Assembly: GCA_028571685.1 (NCBI GenBank)
Contig: CM053154.1
Coordinates: 17,454,001 to 17,518,000, forward strand
DNA length: 64,000 nt
Source of the DNA: Heterohyrax brucei
Lineage: Eukaryota > Chordata > Mammalia > Hyracoidea > Procaviidae
Direction: 5' to 3'
The notes under the pieces were generated by a model that was not told the DNA's origin, made no database searches, and worked only from the letters and a program-made list of their open reading frames with translations. How positions within the stretch are numbered: position 1 is the stretch's first letter; the number at the start of each line of letters is the position of its first letter. Positions 44,300 through 56,697 of this stretch are shown piece by piece. Position numbers and translations under genes: made by a program.

Positions 44300-45890
44300 T
44301 GCTATTACTTAATTGGCCATCATTTGGGTGCTCAGCAGACCAACATGGAGAAGGTTCTGAGAATGTCTAGGGTGAGCCATCTGACCACCCCTCACTGTAG
44401 GTAGGTGGATAGCTGCTGTCCCATTGACTACAATGGAATATCATCCAGTCCTGTGGTATACTCAGGATCACTGGCATGTTCAAATACATCACTGCAGCTT
44501 TGTGCCTTCATGGGATCCGTGTCACCAAAGGTCTCCTTTGACCATGCTCACGCTCTACTTTACCAAACATGATCTTCTCCTTTAGCAACTGATTTCTCAT
44601 GATAATGTGTCTAAAGCAAGGGAATCAGACAATGTCCTATTGAAATCTACAGGGCTTTCACTGGCTAATCTTTGGAAGTAGATCATCAGACCTTCCGTCC
44701 TAGTTTGTTTTAATCTGGAAGCATCACTGAAACCTGTCCGTCGTGGATAACCCTTCTGTTGTTGCCGTTAGGTGCTGTGGAGTTTGTTCCGATTCATAGC
44801 AACAACCCTATGAACAGCAGAATAAAACACTGCCCAGTTCTGCACCATGCCTACAGTCGTTTTCATGCTTAAACTCGTGTATTGTGGCCACTGTGTCAAT
44901 CCATCTTGTTGAGGGTGTTCCTCTTTTTCACTGACACTCCACTCTAAGCATGATGTCCTTCTTCAAGGACTGATCCCTCCTGACAACATTTCCAAAGTAT
45001 GTAAGACATAGTTTCACCATTCTTGCTTCCAAGGAACACTCTGGCTATACTTATTCCAGAACAGACCTATTCATTCTTTTGGCAGTCCATGCTACATTCA
45101 ATATTCTTCTCCAACACCACAATTCAAAGACATTAATTCTTCTTTTGTCTTCCTTGTTCATTGTCCAGCTTTCTCATGCTTATGATGTGATTGAAAATGC
45201 CATGGCTTGGGTCAGCTGTACTATATAGTCTTCAAGGTGACATCTTTACTTTTCAATACTTCAAAGAAGTTCTTTATAGCAGATTTTGCCAATGCAATGC
45301 ACCTTTTTATTTATTGACTGCTGTTTCCATTGGTGTTGACTGTGGAACCAAGTAAAATGAAATCCTTGACAACTTCAATCCTTTCTCAATTTATCGTGAT
45401 GTTGTTTACTGGTCTAGTTGTGAGGAATTGTGTTTTCTTGATAATGAGGTACAATCCTTACTGAAGGCTGTGGTCTTTGATCTTCATCAGTAAGTGTTTC
45501 AAATCCCCGTTGCTTCTAGCAAGCAAAGTGGTGTCGTTGGCATCATGCAGGTTGTTAATGAGTCTTCCTCCAACCCTGATGCCTTATTCTTCTTCATATA
45601 GTCCAGCTTCTTGTATCATTGGCTTGGTATACAGATTGAAGAGATATAGTGAAAAGATATGACCCTGATGCACAGCTTTCCTGACTTTAAACCATACAGT
45701 GTCCGCTTGTCTTGTTCACGTGACTGTCTTTTGATTCATGTACAGATTCCTCATGAGCACAGTTAAGTGTTCTGCAATTCCCATTCTCTGCAATTACCCT
45801 TCTGGTATTTGAAATATTGGTGACATTGCATCCTAGGCACAGCCACCTCCCAACTATCCGATTTTGTAGAAGCTTGAATTTTGCTTTGAT
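44300..45890 (-). repeat. Composite SINE/RTE repeat, copy 2, split by an RTE
   Basis: Same order as the 31622 copy: a diverged RTE-like end, then ctacagggctttcactggct, tagatcatcagaccttccgt and aaacctgtccgtcgtggata. An RTE inserted at 44759-45795 interrupts it and its remainder resumes at gtatttgaaatattggtgac. The right boundary is uncertain. Confidence 0.55.
44759..45795 (-). repeat. RTE LINE, 5'-truncated, perfect target duplication
   Basis: Flanked by acccttctg at 44750-44758 and 45796-45804. The plus strand starts at the tail (ttgttgccgttaggtgctgt) and runs through the C-terminal coding end into the reverse-transcriptase region. Frames are broken. It gives clean RTE boundaries: 1037 bases. 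Confidence 0.93.
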
Positions 45891-45957
45891 GCTTAACAGG
45901 TTGTAGTGGTATTTCCAGGAGAAATGAACTGGAAAAAAAGTCCTGGCTATCTCCATC

Positions 45958-46118
45958 TGGAAAACTGTGGTGACATAGTGGTGAAGTGCTACATCTGCTG
46001 ACCAGAAGGTCAGCAGTTCAAATCCACCAGGGACTCCTTGGAAACTCTATGGCACAGTTCTACTGTGTCTTGTAGGGTCACTGTGAGTTGGAGCCAACTC
46101 GATGGCACTAGGTTTGTT
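45958..46118 (+). repeat. AfroSINE, short form
   Basis: Complete; flanks gctatctcc and gttatctcc suggest a 9-base duplication with one change. Confidence 0.93.
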
Positions 46119-46394
46119 TTTTAAGGTTATCTCCTTCCAAAAATTGGCCAGTACAACTCTTCAGATAACAACAGTTGTGTTTGCAGCCACTCATGGGGAT
46201 GGCGAAGGACCAGTCAGTGTTTTGTTCCATTGTGTGCAGTGTCTCCGTGAGTTGGGGGCCAGGTTCTTGTCAGGTAACTACCACCACCACCGTTATTGCA
46301 GGCGCGTGGCATCTTCTCTAGTACAGTGTTTCACTATCGATTGTTTTAATCTTCTTGAGGGCATGTAGCATCCTGGGAATGGCTTTTTGTTCAG

Positions 46395-46585
46395 ACTGGC
46401 CGTGTCCAAATCCTAGCTGCATCACTTGGTAGTGGAATGACCTCAGGCAAATTCTTTCAGCTGCCCCACCTTAAGATGGGGATGATAAATGGCACCTACC
46501 TCAAAGATTTGTTATAATAAATTGATGAAGGAATCTTGGCTCAGTGGCTACAGAAGAGTAAGCCCTCAGTAAATATTGGCTGTAA
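46395..46585 (+). repeat. MIR
   Basis: tggaatgacctcaggcaaat, taagatggggatgataaatg and gcacctacctcaaagatttg follow MIR order into an agtaaatattggctg L2-like end. Confidence 0.7.
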
Positions 46586-46642
46586 ACACGAGGCTGTTTT
46601 CTTTGCAGTTTGCAAAGCTGAGATGTAGAGTGACCGCGTTAA

Positions 46643-46690
46643 CGGGGTCGCTGTAAGTTGGAATCAACCTGATGGCACTGTGTTTTGGTT
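46643..46690 (+). repeat. AfroSINE tail fragment
   Basis: Tail only: ggggtcgctgtaagttggaa and tcaacctgatggcactgtgt, bounded by gttaac and gttaat. Confidence 0.65.
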
Positions 46691-49458
46691 CAGTTATGTT
46701 AATAGGAGTTGCGTTGGTGTGGTCTCACTGTCAGAAAGTGCATAGCATTTCCAGTCACAAAAATAACTACAGGTGAGGATCTTCATGGGATCTACTTAGA
46801 AATCATAAGTAGAGACTGAATCTAGTAGTCCAGAGATGGTTTGTGTGGTATAGTGACCATTCCTGCTTTAAGCCACCACTAGGACTGCTGTATGTGTAAG
46901 TGTTCAGTGAACTGCATGGCTGTCTTCTTCTTGAAAATCAATCTCTTTCCAAATCACATAGTGAGCTTGGCTTGGTGCCAATTATCTTGTTTTATAATTG
47001 AGTATCATTGGAAATGGCAAGTGAATACTTAACATTTTCCTTGTGTCCTTCTAGATAGTGTCTAGAAGGTTCTTTCTTACTGAATTTGATCTTTGAAAAA
47101 AATTAGTTTGTGTGTTTCCCAGTGGAATCATTTTTCTTATGGAATTCAATTTGCCTCAAGTTTCTGTCTCTTCTGCTTAGTTTAAAAGCTGAGGTCGGGG
47201 CCCTGTACCTGTTTTGTTACTGATATCTGCTGTTTTTCTCTTTCAGCCTCACAGCAAATTAAATTATGATAGTCTCTGTGTCCTGTTTTGTAACAGCAAA
47301 GCAAACCTAAGCCAGGTCTCTAAACACAATCTGTGGTAAGATGTACTGTTTGCCTAAGAACGTGGTAGCATCTTGTGTCACTAGTGTGTGATGTCACCAC
47401 TGACGGTCATAGCTTACTTTAACATAGATGCTGGCATGCTGCCTGATATTAGCACTTCAAATAGCAAACCAAGTGTTGCTGGGCCGCAGTGTCCAACTGA
47501 TAAGAATTGTCCTTCATTCTGAGTGGCCTTGAGTAAGACCCTAAATTCTTCTGGTGTTGGGATTTCTCATCGTTGAAATTATGAAATTTTTAGCTGCCAG
47601 ATCCTGTCTAACCCTGTCCTTCCTTAAATCAATGTTTTCCAACTTCATTTTGTGGTGTGTTAGTGGTTGTGCTGGGGTGGGGATGCTCTACATGAGTTGA
47701 AAAGCATACACGTGTATTAATGGTTCTGAGAAGTCTGGGTTTAAGAAACTGTTTAATGAAATTTAATCAAGCATTTTTCAAATACAGACCAATGTGCAAT
47801 TTAGAGCATTTTTGTTTGCCAAGTTTGTTGAGTGACAGTCACACCTCTGTGAAGAGTTCAGAGGTGGCTGGCTTGGGAAAGGCTGTATTCCAGGTTTGTA
47901 AGAAGGCTCAGTGTGGAAGGTAGGGATCACACAGCAGTCAGAGTCTGTCATTTTAGGGTGACTTTATAGAAGTGCCACCACGATACAGTTAGAAAATATG
48001 CGTGCATTTTGAACCGTTTTTAAGCTGAGGGTTTCCTGAGTCAGATAAATGGGATAATCAGATTATCTTTGGCTCAGCTAATGGAAGTCAGAGTTAGACC
48101 AGAAGGAAATTACTTTATTAGTTAACTCTTTAAAAAGCCAAACATTCAGTGTCAGATTGTGCCCCCACCCCCCGCCCCACCCCTGCTGTCCTGCCTTGGC
48201 AAAAGGCAAGAAACCAATATTAAGTTCCAAAAAATAGAGGCAATGTTATGCTTACTTTCTTCTATCCCCTCGTTTAGAAACAGCTAGGGATAATAATAAT
48301 TTGAGGTTTCCAGGGAATAGGAAAAACTGGCCTCCGTTACATTTCAAATGAAAGCTAATGAGAATAAAATATGCAACTACAAAATACTTCTGTTCTATCC
48401 TTATGGTGAAAATTCCAAGACGCTAACAACAGCGAAAAAAATTTAGGGCTAAAATGTGGAATCACTGTCATAAGAATGTTAGGCATTCGGCGTAATCAGA
48501 TGATTTTCAGAAACGTGACTGGCCTTTTGGCAGCAGGGACACGTGCCAACACCGCGATGCCAAGCATTTTATCAGGGAGTGATCCAGCTGTGATCCTTCA
48601 TCCAGCGCCTGATGCCACAGCCAAGTCAGGAGGACATTATCAGGGCCTGAGGTTCCAAGCGGTGGCCTGGGCTAGAGAGAGGGAGCATGGTGTGACCCGT
48701 GAGCACGGACTGCCAGCGTGAACAAAACGAAACAGAAAAGGGCGTAGACAGGGAGAACCATAGCACAAAGCCATGCCCATGGGGTGGAAATGGACCACAT
48801 CCCGCTTCTCCGTCATTTGTGACACCAGCCGCCCACCTTCTCTCTGTGTTCCTAGTCACCTGGGGCTAGATGAGACCTTTCAAGAATACACGGTCTTTGG
48901 GTTCTTTAATTTGCTGGGATGACTAACAACTCAAGAGAGATGTTATACTTAAGGAAGAGAGATGTGGGTGAAGTCTGGGCAGGTCCCCAGCACAGAGCTG
49001 TCGTGTCTCAGAGAGGGGGTGTGAGTCTCTCTTTGCCTATCGGGAAGCTCTCTAAGCAGGAGTATTCTGGACTTCCCTTGACCACTCCTACATGACAGAC
49101 TAAATCATACCTTCTGAAGCTAGTTAGTGTTGACTTCCAGGTGAACCTTTTCTCGTCGGGCTATCCCCTGCTTGCCACGGGTGGCTTGGAAGTCCCAGAG
49201 CAAAGCACCCCAATTACTCCCAGGGGTATTTCCCTGGAGCCAAGGACAGAGGTCACCTTACTTAGGTCCTTTATCACACAATAGGGATGAGAGGAAACTG
49301 AGAGTCTTCAATTAACCAAACCTTATATTTAAACAATGCGTTCCCAATAATTTTTTCTTTTAATGGGTAGTTTATGGGCCTTATATTAATATCACAGAAT
49401 GAATGCTGGTTATTATGTTTTTACTGGAGGGATTAAATGATCCTACCTTAAACTTGAA
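46691..49458. other. Longest repeat-poor stretch
   Basis: No young repeat in almost 2.8 kb. A weak MIR-like piece may lie at 47526-47620 (gagtggccttgagtaagacc). A C-rich tract occurs near 48160-48185. The part 48480-48890 is richer in CpG than its surroundings. No frame has coding support. Confidence 0.45.
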
Positions 49459-49815
49459 CCTGGATCCCTGATGGCACATGCACTTAAACCTTCAACTACT
49501 AGCCAGAGATCGGCATTTTTGAACTCACCCACAGCTGCCTTGGAAGGTGTGCCTAGTGATCTGCTACCAAAGGGTCACATAGCCTTGAAACCCCCTGGGG
49601 CAGTTCTTGGAACACATGGAGCCGCCATGTACAACAACATAACCCACTGTCATCGAGTTAGTTCTGACTCTTATCAGCTCTAGAGGTCAGGGTAGAACTG
49701 CTCCATGGTTTCCAAGGAGTGCCTGGCAGATTTGAACTGCTGAACTTTTGGTTAGCAGATGTCCGCTTAACCACTACACCACCAGGATTTCCAGGAGTCG
49801 CCATGAGTCAACTAA
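49459..49815 (+). repeat. AfroSINE, long form, split by an antisense AfroSINE
   Basis: Head gatggcacatgcacttaaac, middle gtgatctgctaccaaagggt, then the tail continues after the insert at gtcgccatgagtcaactaaa. Confidence 0.85.
49630..49793 (-). repeat. AfroSINE, short form, nested antisense
   Basis: Bounded by ggagccgccatg (49618-49629) and ggagtcgccatg (49794-49805), one mismatch. It lies inside the tail of the long-form copy, so it is the younger. Confidence 0.93.
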
Positions 49816-50181
49816 ATCCACACTTAAAACAGTTATGCCCAAAATAATTCTGACAGTTTCCTTCTGCCTCTTAGCCAATAAATATAACTGATGAACAGGG
49901 ATATTTATAGTAAATGTCTTTTTCCCATGGATGTTATATCTTCCTCACTTCTGCAATAACTAAAATAGCTGGCATTCAGAAATAATTGAGGAGAAAAGGT
50001 GGATTATGAGTGATGTTAATTCAGCCTGACGTCAGGGTGTCACCGACTAGAGGAGAAGACTGCTTCTTTCCTCAGCCTTTCTGGGTGAGGTCATTGTTGT
50101 CAGACAGTGTGTACACAATGTGAAGTCTGTGCCTTGTCTCATACCAGTGTGCTGTCAGAGACATTAGTTCCCTAAGCCACA

Positions 50182-50393
50182 AGAAAGGAGCCCTAGTGGC
50201 GCAGTTGTTAAGCACTCCGCTGTTAACTGAAAGGTTAACAGTTTGAACCCCCACCCGCTTGTTGGAAGAAAGGCGTGGCGATCTGCTTCCATAAAGATTA
50301 CAGCCTTGGAAACACCATGGGGCAGGAGGTTCTGCTTTGTCCTCTAGAGTCACTGTGAGTCACGATCAGGTGGACGGCAGTAGGTTTTGGGGA
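50182..50393 (+). repeat. AfroSINE, long form
   Basis: Well preserved: gtggcgcagttgttaagcac, ggcgtggcgatctgcttcca, agattacagccttggaaaca. Flanks taagccaca and taagctaca fit a target duplication. Confidence 0.93.
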
Positions 50394-50402
50394 TAAGCTA
50401 CA

Positions 50403-52489
50403 GTGACAGCCAGGCTTATAGTAAAGGAAGCTCCTCAAATTACAGTATTTTTAAAAATGCTAGTATTTAAGAAAAATAAAAAGGTTGTCTGGTTGAGATG
50501 ATACTCATAATGGGATAGAGGGGTGGGAAAAGCAATTTTTTCTTTTTCTCTTTGACTCATGCATTTGAGTTTTTGTGACATAACAGTGACCGAAATATAG
50601 ATTCTGGATTTCACAGAGTGGAGGACCAAGATCCAGATTCTGGATTATGCAGAGTCGAGGAGAATCTCAGGAATATTCTTGTCGTGTTTTAATACTAGCT
50701 TTCCATAAATGTCAGTTGCTTATGGGCATGGTGTCAATGAATTGGTGTGTTCTTAGAAGTGGTCTTGAGGGATAGATGGTAGGAGATGGGGTACGGGCAA
50801 GGACAGGAGACTTCTCTACCTGAGGAAGGAGCTAGAATCGTGCAGGAAACACATCATTCTTCCTGAGCTGGCCCTGGCACACCCTCTGGATGACATGCCC
50901 CTTTTACGAGTCCAGCGCAGCCCACAAAGTCCTGGGAGGAAAGCCAGGGCCCCAGCCTTTCCCTGGAACAGTGGATGCAGCCCTTCCACGTGACAGCCAC
51001 CCTGGGAGGCCATGCTGAAATCTTAGAGCTTTGAGCATGCTAACGTCCTGTAACTCACCAAGCCTGTGGATGCTGGTCACAGTGTTGAAGACTGCAAAGG
51101 TTTGACTGTCCATGTCATCAGCTCAGCATAGGAACAGTGTGGGGGCAGGCCAATGTGTTTAAAAATGAGGCAAGAGACAGGGATGCTTACTGTAATATGT
51201 TAATATTATAATCTGTTGGTGCGCATAATTCATGTTTGCATAAAGTACCTATCTTAAAAATCAACATATTTACAGACACCATTAATATAATGGGATTTGA
51301 AAATGGACCTCACTATTTTGTAGTGAAACCCAGTTCAGTTCAGCCAGGTAGTGTGTCTTTTGGAGCACTTTAAATGGAGCCCTGAAGGACTGTGGGCAGA
51401 CACCTGTGGTGCTGTTTCTGCTCCTGCCCTCTCTTTCTCTCTGCTACCCCATCGCCATAACAGTAACACTTGTGTCCATGCAGCTTTCAAATGACTTCTT
51501 TTGTCTCCCCTTTGGGATGTTGTTTTTTTTGTGTCAGTGTGTGGGAGACATGCTGGGTATTTATTTGAGCTTTGCTATTGGCCCTAGGATGCTTTCTCTG
51601 TAGCTGTGTTTTGCAGAGAGTTCTTTTCCTGGTGAGGCTGGCTTGCAGGAAGAACCCCCCTCTTTCAGATCCACATCCCTGAGGACGAGCACCCAGCCCT
51701 ACAGCCAGCAGCTCACGCATCACAGGCAGCCTGACACAATCTTGCTGGCTGCTCCACTGAAGCCAGCAGACCCTGTCACTTGGTGCCAGTTCCTTTGATA
51801 CTGGACCCTTTGTGATAAGACATTGTGACTTGTTTCAGTTTCTGGAGAAAAGGCGCCACAGACAGCAGTAACACTGTGTCCCCTCCTTTATGTCCAACTG
51901 TGCTGCTCCTCTCAGTTTACCAGGACCTCCAGAGAGCCAAGCTTGCCTTCCCGTCCAGGACTTGCAGACCTGGGGCTCACAGGTGCTCTCTGCTTTGCAT
52001 GCACATACTTGTTAAGAGGCACAACGACGTGGAAGGTTGGCACACTCCAGAACTGATGAATAATTCATGCTGGCTTCTTGTGCTATCGGATTTTCTCCTG
52101 TAAATGAACATTGTTTTGAAAGACCATACTGATTTAGAAATCTGATAAGATGCCTTATGTTCCTTATTGATCTGCCTAAGACATTTGATGGGAGACCAAA
52201 GTCACAAAACTTTGGAATAATAAAATGTGAAGCCAACAATGGCCTCACATGGGCATTCGCCCCAAAACTCTGCCCCAAACTTTTCCCTTCCTTTTCTTCT
52301 ATAGTGTGCTGTCACCTGCCATTGTCAAAAGGCCTGTAGCTTCTTTGAGACTCTCTAGGCCATCTCCTTGAAGGAAGAATCTGAGTTTTGCTGATCCCAT
52401 TATGCTTATAATTACAAAGAGTTAACATGTTAGTGAAGGTTAGACATGGAAACTATGATTCTGTGAATTTTCCAAATGGCAAAGGGCCT
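50403..52489. other. Repeat-poor unique DNA
   Basis: No repeat recognised in about 2.1 kb, apart from a 36-base tandem duplication near 50599-50670 (agattctggatt twice). Frames of 60-92 residues lack domains. Confidence 0.45.
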
Positions 52490-52504
52490 TAGAGATGCAA
52501 TTAA

Positions 52505-52668
52505 GCCAAACCAAACCCAATGCCTGTAGAGTCAATTCCGACTCATGGCGACCTTATAGGGCAGAGTAGAACTGCTCCATAGGGTTTCTAAGGCGTGCCT
52601 GGAGGATTTGAACTGCTTACTTTTGGTTAGCAGATTTAGCTCGTAACCACAACACCACCAGGGTTTCC
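52505..52668 (-). repeat. AfroSINE, short form
   Basis: Complete; flanks agagatgcaattaag and agagacacagttagg look like a worn target duplication. Confidence 0.92.
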
Positions 52669-52683
52669 AGAGACACAGTTAGG

Positions 52684-53261
52684 CAGAATAAATCCAATAT
52701 CTGCCTATACATCTCTGTTTAGATCATTTGAGGTCCTCTGTTTTGCTTGCATTGTAGAAAGAGTGGATCTTAGTTTTTATTTCTAGGAAAGACAAAACAG
52801 ATTTTGAAAAATCTTCGATGGCAGACAGGTTATAAGTAGAATAGATTAAATCATGTTTCTAATGGTGTTTGCAGGGGTCGAGCTAGAAAGAAAAGCAGCT
52901 TTCTTTCTTAAAACTCTCCTCCTCTCTGCACCTGCCCTATTTTTTAAGGTCTTTGGAGTTTCTCCACTGGCTGCCAGCTGGAATCTATGGAGAGTCTATC
53001 TGTCGAACATTAAACAATTGACTTCAATCACAGTCATAATTGAATTGAAAGTTGGCAATTTGTTTTGAGAATGAAGAGCAGGCACACCTTATGTTTGGAA
53101 CATAAGGGATTCTGCATTGTTATAAAAGCGCTCTCCTTAGGGCATGTTGACAACACATTTTAATTAACTTCTTTCTTTTTCAAACAGAAGGAGTGTTTTT
53201 GAGATCTATAATGAAAACATTTGACCATGCTTGAGTTTTGTCTCCTCTTCTCAGTAGCTGG
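52684..53261. other. Unique DNA, possible conserved non-coding element
   Basis: No repeat. The part 52980-53180 has dense homeodomain-type sites (cataattga, ttaattaac) in unique sequence; conservation cannot be judged from one genome. Confidence 0.3.
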
Positions 53262-53392
53262 CTCCATAGGAGAAAGGCCAGGCAATCTGCTTCTGTGAAG
53301 ATTACAGCCTAGGACACCTGTTGGGGGCAGTTCTGTTGTGTCACATGGGGTCTCTTTGAGTCAAAAATTGACTTGAGGGTGCATGACAACGT
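53262..53392 (+). repeat. AfroSINE, long form, 5'-truncated
   Basis: Begins at the long middle block (ccaggcaatctgcttctgtg), so the tRNA-like head is missing. Confidence 0.82.
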
Positions 53393-53510
53393 TCTCAGTT
53401 GAAGTCTTCGATGCTTAAAGACTGCAACTAACCTTTCATTCACTCATCCATCACTAATCATATGGTCGCGTCCTTTCTTTCCTTGCAAACCTTGAAAGTA
53501 TTAGCTGCTT

Positions 53511-53673
53511 TAAACCAAAAAACCCACTGCTGTCAAGTCGATTCTGACTCATAGCAACTCTGTAAGACACAGGAGAGTTCCTATAGAGTTCCCAAGGAGG
53601 GCCTGGTGGATTTGAACCACCAACCTTTTGGTTAGTAGCCCTACTGCTTAACCACTCTGCCAGCAGGGTTTCC
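53511..53673 (-). repeat. AfroSINE, short form
   Basis: Complete; flanks attagctgctt and attaactactt differ at two positions. Confidence 0.92.
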
Positions 53674-53684
53674 ATTAACTACTT

Positions 53685-54436
53685 AGATGGCTATTAATTT
53701 AAGACTTGGATACAGCAGGGTGCTCTCTTCTGCTCTAAAGGATATACATAGAACTAGTGTTGTGTACAATTGTTACGGTGAGATTCCCCAAGTTTTTATT
53801 TTCTATTAAATCTGACTGTTGACATAGGCTTCATTGTTAACATAATTTGGAAGTTGAGGAGGTAGTTAGGATGGCAGTTGAGAATCTGGGGACTTGATAT
53901 GACTGCTCGATGAATGCCGTTTATTTTTTATTTTAAGAGGCAATCACACGCCATGGGCTAGTTAGCACCCCTTGTGGGGTTCCCACTAGAGAATGGAAAT
54001 GCCGAATTGGTTTTTCTGCTGCAAGATGCACTCACAGCTGCCACTGCAAGTGAGTTCCTCCAAGGTTGGTGACCAGTGAGTCAACCAGAGCATGGCATTT
54101 CTGGGAATGTCCCCGAAGAGTGGGAGCCAGCTGCAGCCACGGAGCACTGGGCTGGGGTTTTCACATGCCAGTCAACAACAAACAGGGCCTTGAGCATTGC
54201 TGCCTGAACCATGCCGCCACCACGGCCAGTGCTAGCGCAGCTCTCAGGCTGGACCACACCAAGGCGCCACGAAGCTCTTAATGGTATGGGGACACTCCAA
54301 GCCTGGCATCAGTCTTCTTCTCATGGTTTACTTGGGTACCATGCTCACACTGATGTGTAAATCAGAATGTCTCTAGAGAGGACAGAAGTGATGTGGGACC
54401 TCAGAAAAGGATTGGCATGTAAGTGGAGTCATGTCC
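53685..54436. other. Unique DNA
   Basis: No gene; a 71-residue frame at 54066-54281 is alanine/serine rich without domain support. Confidence 0.4.
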
Positions 54437-54448
54437 ACACTGATAATT

Positions 54449-54862
54449 AAAAAAAAAAAAAAATTGTGATTAAGCGAAAGTTTACAACCCAAGTTAATTT
54501 GCTATATAAAAACCCGAGTATCCACCTCTCTGCAACACCATCTGCTCTCCTCATTCTGTGACAGCACACTCTTTTTTTCCACTCTTTACTTCCAGTATCC
54601 ACTCGGCCAACACTTGTCTCCTTCTCTCTACTTTCTCTTCTCCCCTCTAAAAAGAAACCAGTAGGACAGCCCCATATATATATTAAACTATAAAGTACAC
54701 ATACCACCGCATCACTCTGTGTCCCCAAGCCCAGTCCATTCTTTGTCTGAAGTGTTGGCTTCAGCACTGGTTTCAGCTCTGGGCCAGCAGCAAGTCTAGG
54801 GGGCAGGTTCTCAGGGGACCCTCAAGGTTGTCAGACCATCAAGTCTGGTCTTTTAATAGAGT
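54449..54862 (-). repeat. Afrotherian L1 3' UTR, 5'-truncated
   Basis: Antisense copy starting with its tail as an A/T run, then gtgattaagcgaaagtttac. It contains ccccaagcccagtccattct, the counterpart of the ggattggact block elsewhere. Flanks acactgataatt (54437-54448) and atactgacaatt (54863-54874) fit a worn duplication. Its 106-residue frame is not a gene. Confidence 0.88.
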
Positions 54863-55014
54863 ATACTGACAATTTTTAAACGGCTTAAATGGTGTGTTAT
54901 CTTAAATCCTCGTCGAGATTCCTGAATTTAATTAACCAATTCATGTTTGAAGTTCTTGGCCTCACTTGTATCTATATTTATCTTTTAACTTTATAGTTAT
55001 TCTCACTGTAATAA

Positions 55015-55172
55015 ACCCCAAAGATGCTTTGCTGTCAAGTCAGATCCAGTTCATAGCGACCCTAGAGGTCAGAGTAGAACTGCCCCATAGAATTTCCAAG
55101 CAGCACCTGGTGGATTTGAACTGCTGATCTTTTAGTTAGCAGATGTAGCTCTTAACCAATGCACCACCAGGA
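55015..55172 (-). repeat. AfroSINE, short form
   Basis: Flanks tctcactgtaata and tctcattgtaata (one mismatch in 13) identify the insertion precisely. Confidence 0.94.
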
Positions 55173-55186
55173 TCTCATTGTAATAG

Positions 55187-55660
55187 TCTGTCAAATTGGT
55201 ATCGTCATTAGGAAAGATCTACTGATGTGTCCTGCACTTGTCATTTGAACAGTTCAGTAGCATTCTGTTTACTGTAACTAATTTACTAAGGCCTAGCAGC
55301 AGCTTGCAGGCACTGCACTGCGTGCTGTCCGGGATAAATCTCCATCCTGTAGAATATAAAGTCTTGAAGCGACTAGTGGCATGTGTGGGCTCAAGTGCCA
55401 GGCAACTAACCATCATGAGAAATTATGTGAGGACCTGAGCAGGGTGAAGAGTGCAGGTGGTGGAGTAAAGGGTATGAGAGGATGCAGTCATCTGCAGAGG
55501 CTAGGGTACCAGCAAGGGAAGGGTCAGGGCTCTTTGGGTTGCAGGTGACCTCATGATTGCACAGTGTGACCATGTCACCACCTCCAGTGTGGGGGCAAGG
55601 TACCTCTTCTCCCCCGGGAACTATCTCTGCCCACCTCTCACTGCCAGGGATTGGGGATTT
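55187..55660. other. Unique DNA
   Basis: Overlapping frames on both strands without domain support. Confidence 0.4.
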
Positions 55661-55661
55661 A

Positions 55662-55806
55662 GCCTGTCTTTGATAAGTGCTCCGGCTGCTAACCAAACAG
55701 GTGGCAGTTCAAGTCCACCAGATGTTCCTTGGAAAACTGTCTTAGAGGGTCACTATGAGTCAGAATCAACTCCACAGGGTTTTTTTTTTTTTTTTTTTTT
55801 TTTGGT
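55662..55806 (+). repeat. AfroSINE, 5'-truncated, long T tail
   Basis: Starts in the head (agtgctccggctgctaacca) and ends in a run of more than twenty T, likely variable in length. Confidence 0.88.
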
Positions 55807-55934
55807 TTTTTGCTAAGATGGCTATTCTTTGATGAATTTCAGTTATTTTTTCCTACTATGAATGAGCAATTATGGACTTGCAGAAGGAAAGCTTGTTGCT
55901 TGTGAACCGAGGGTGTTAGCTTCATGCTTCATGT

Positions 55935-56118
55935 CTAGAGGCAGGGAGATTTGGTTCAGTTCACAGCTCTGATACTCACCAGCTGCATCACCTTGACTGT
56001 GTTTCCTAATTTGTCTACATGCCTCGCTTTCCTCATCTATAAAATGGGGGTAATACTATGACCTGATTTATAAGACTATTTGAGGATTAAATGAAGATCT
56101 CTACAAATCAGAGAATAA
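55935..56118 (+). repeat. MIR
   Basis: gctctgatactcaccagctg, cctcatctataaaatggggg and gaggattaaatgaagatctc give a clear MIR core and 3' part. Confidence 0.75.
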
Positions 56119-56697
56119 TTACCAATTATATTTCCCCCTGAGGAATGCAGATGCTTGAGAATTAGTTATATTGTTGACTAGGGTGTTAGATTTCAAGGCC
56201 TCCCCATTCTATCTGATAATTTTATTTTATTTTATTTGTGTGTGTTATTTTATTTTAAATTACACAAATAATACAAGAATACGTTTTCATTGTGAAAATT
56301 GTCAACAATATAGGAAAGGCAAAAAGCTCCATCTGCTCACCATCCCAATCCAGGTGGTAACTACTATTATCAATTTTATTTATTGGATTCTAATCAAAGT
56401 AATGCATGTTTCTAGTTTTAAAAGTTAAATAGTATCTTCTGCTATGAATAGCAGACCAAAAAACTCCCAAATCAAACCTGTCTTCTCAAGTTTCCTGGCC
56501 CATCTTCGCTAGGTTGTTGGTGTGGTGGAGTTTTTGTTATAGAAAAGTATGGCTTTCCTAAATGGAACTTTTTACCTTTTTATTTTTTCATGATTGAATC
56601 AACTTGTAATCTACTTAAGGGTTTACAAGACTTATAGCGTGATCTGTTTTGGGAAGACAGTTCACAGCTGTCAGCATAGGCCTGGGAAAGCCCTGAA

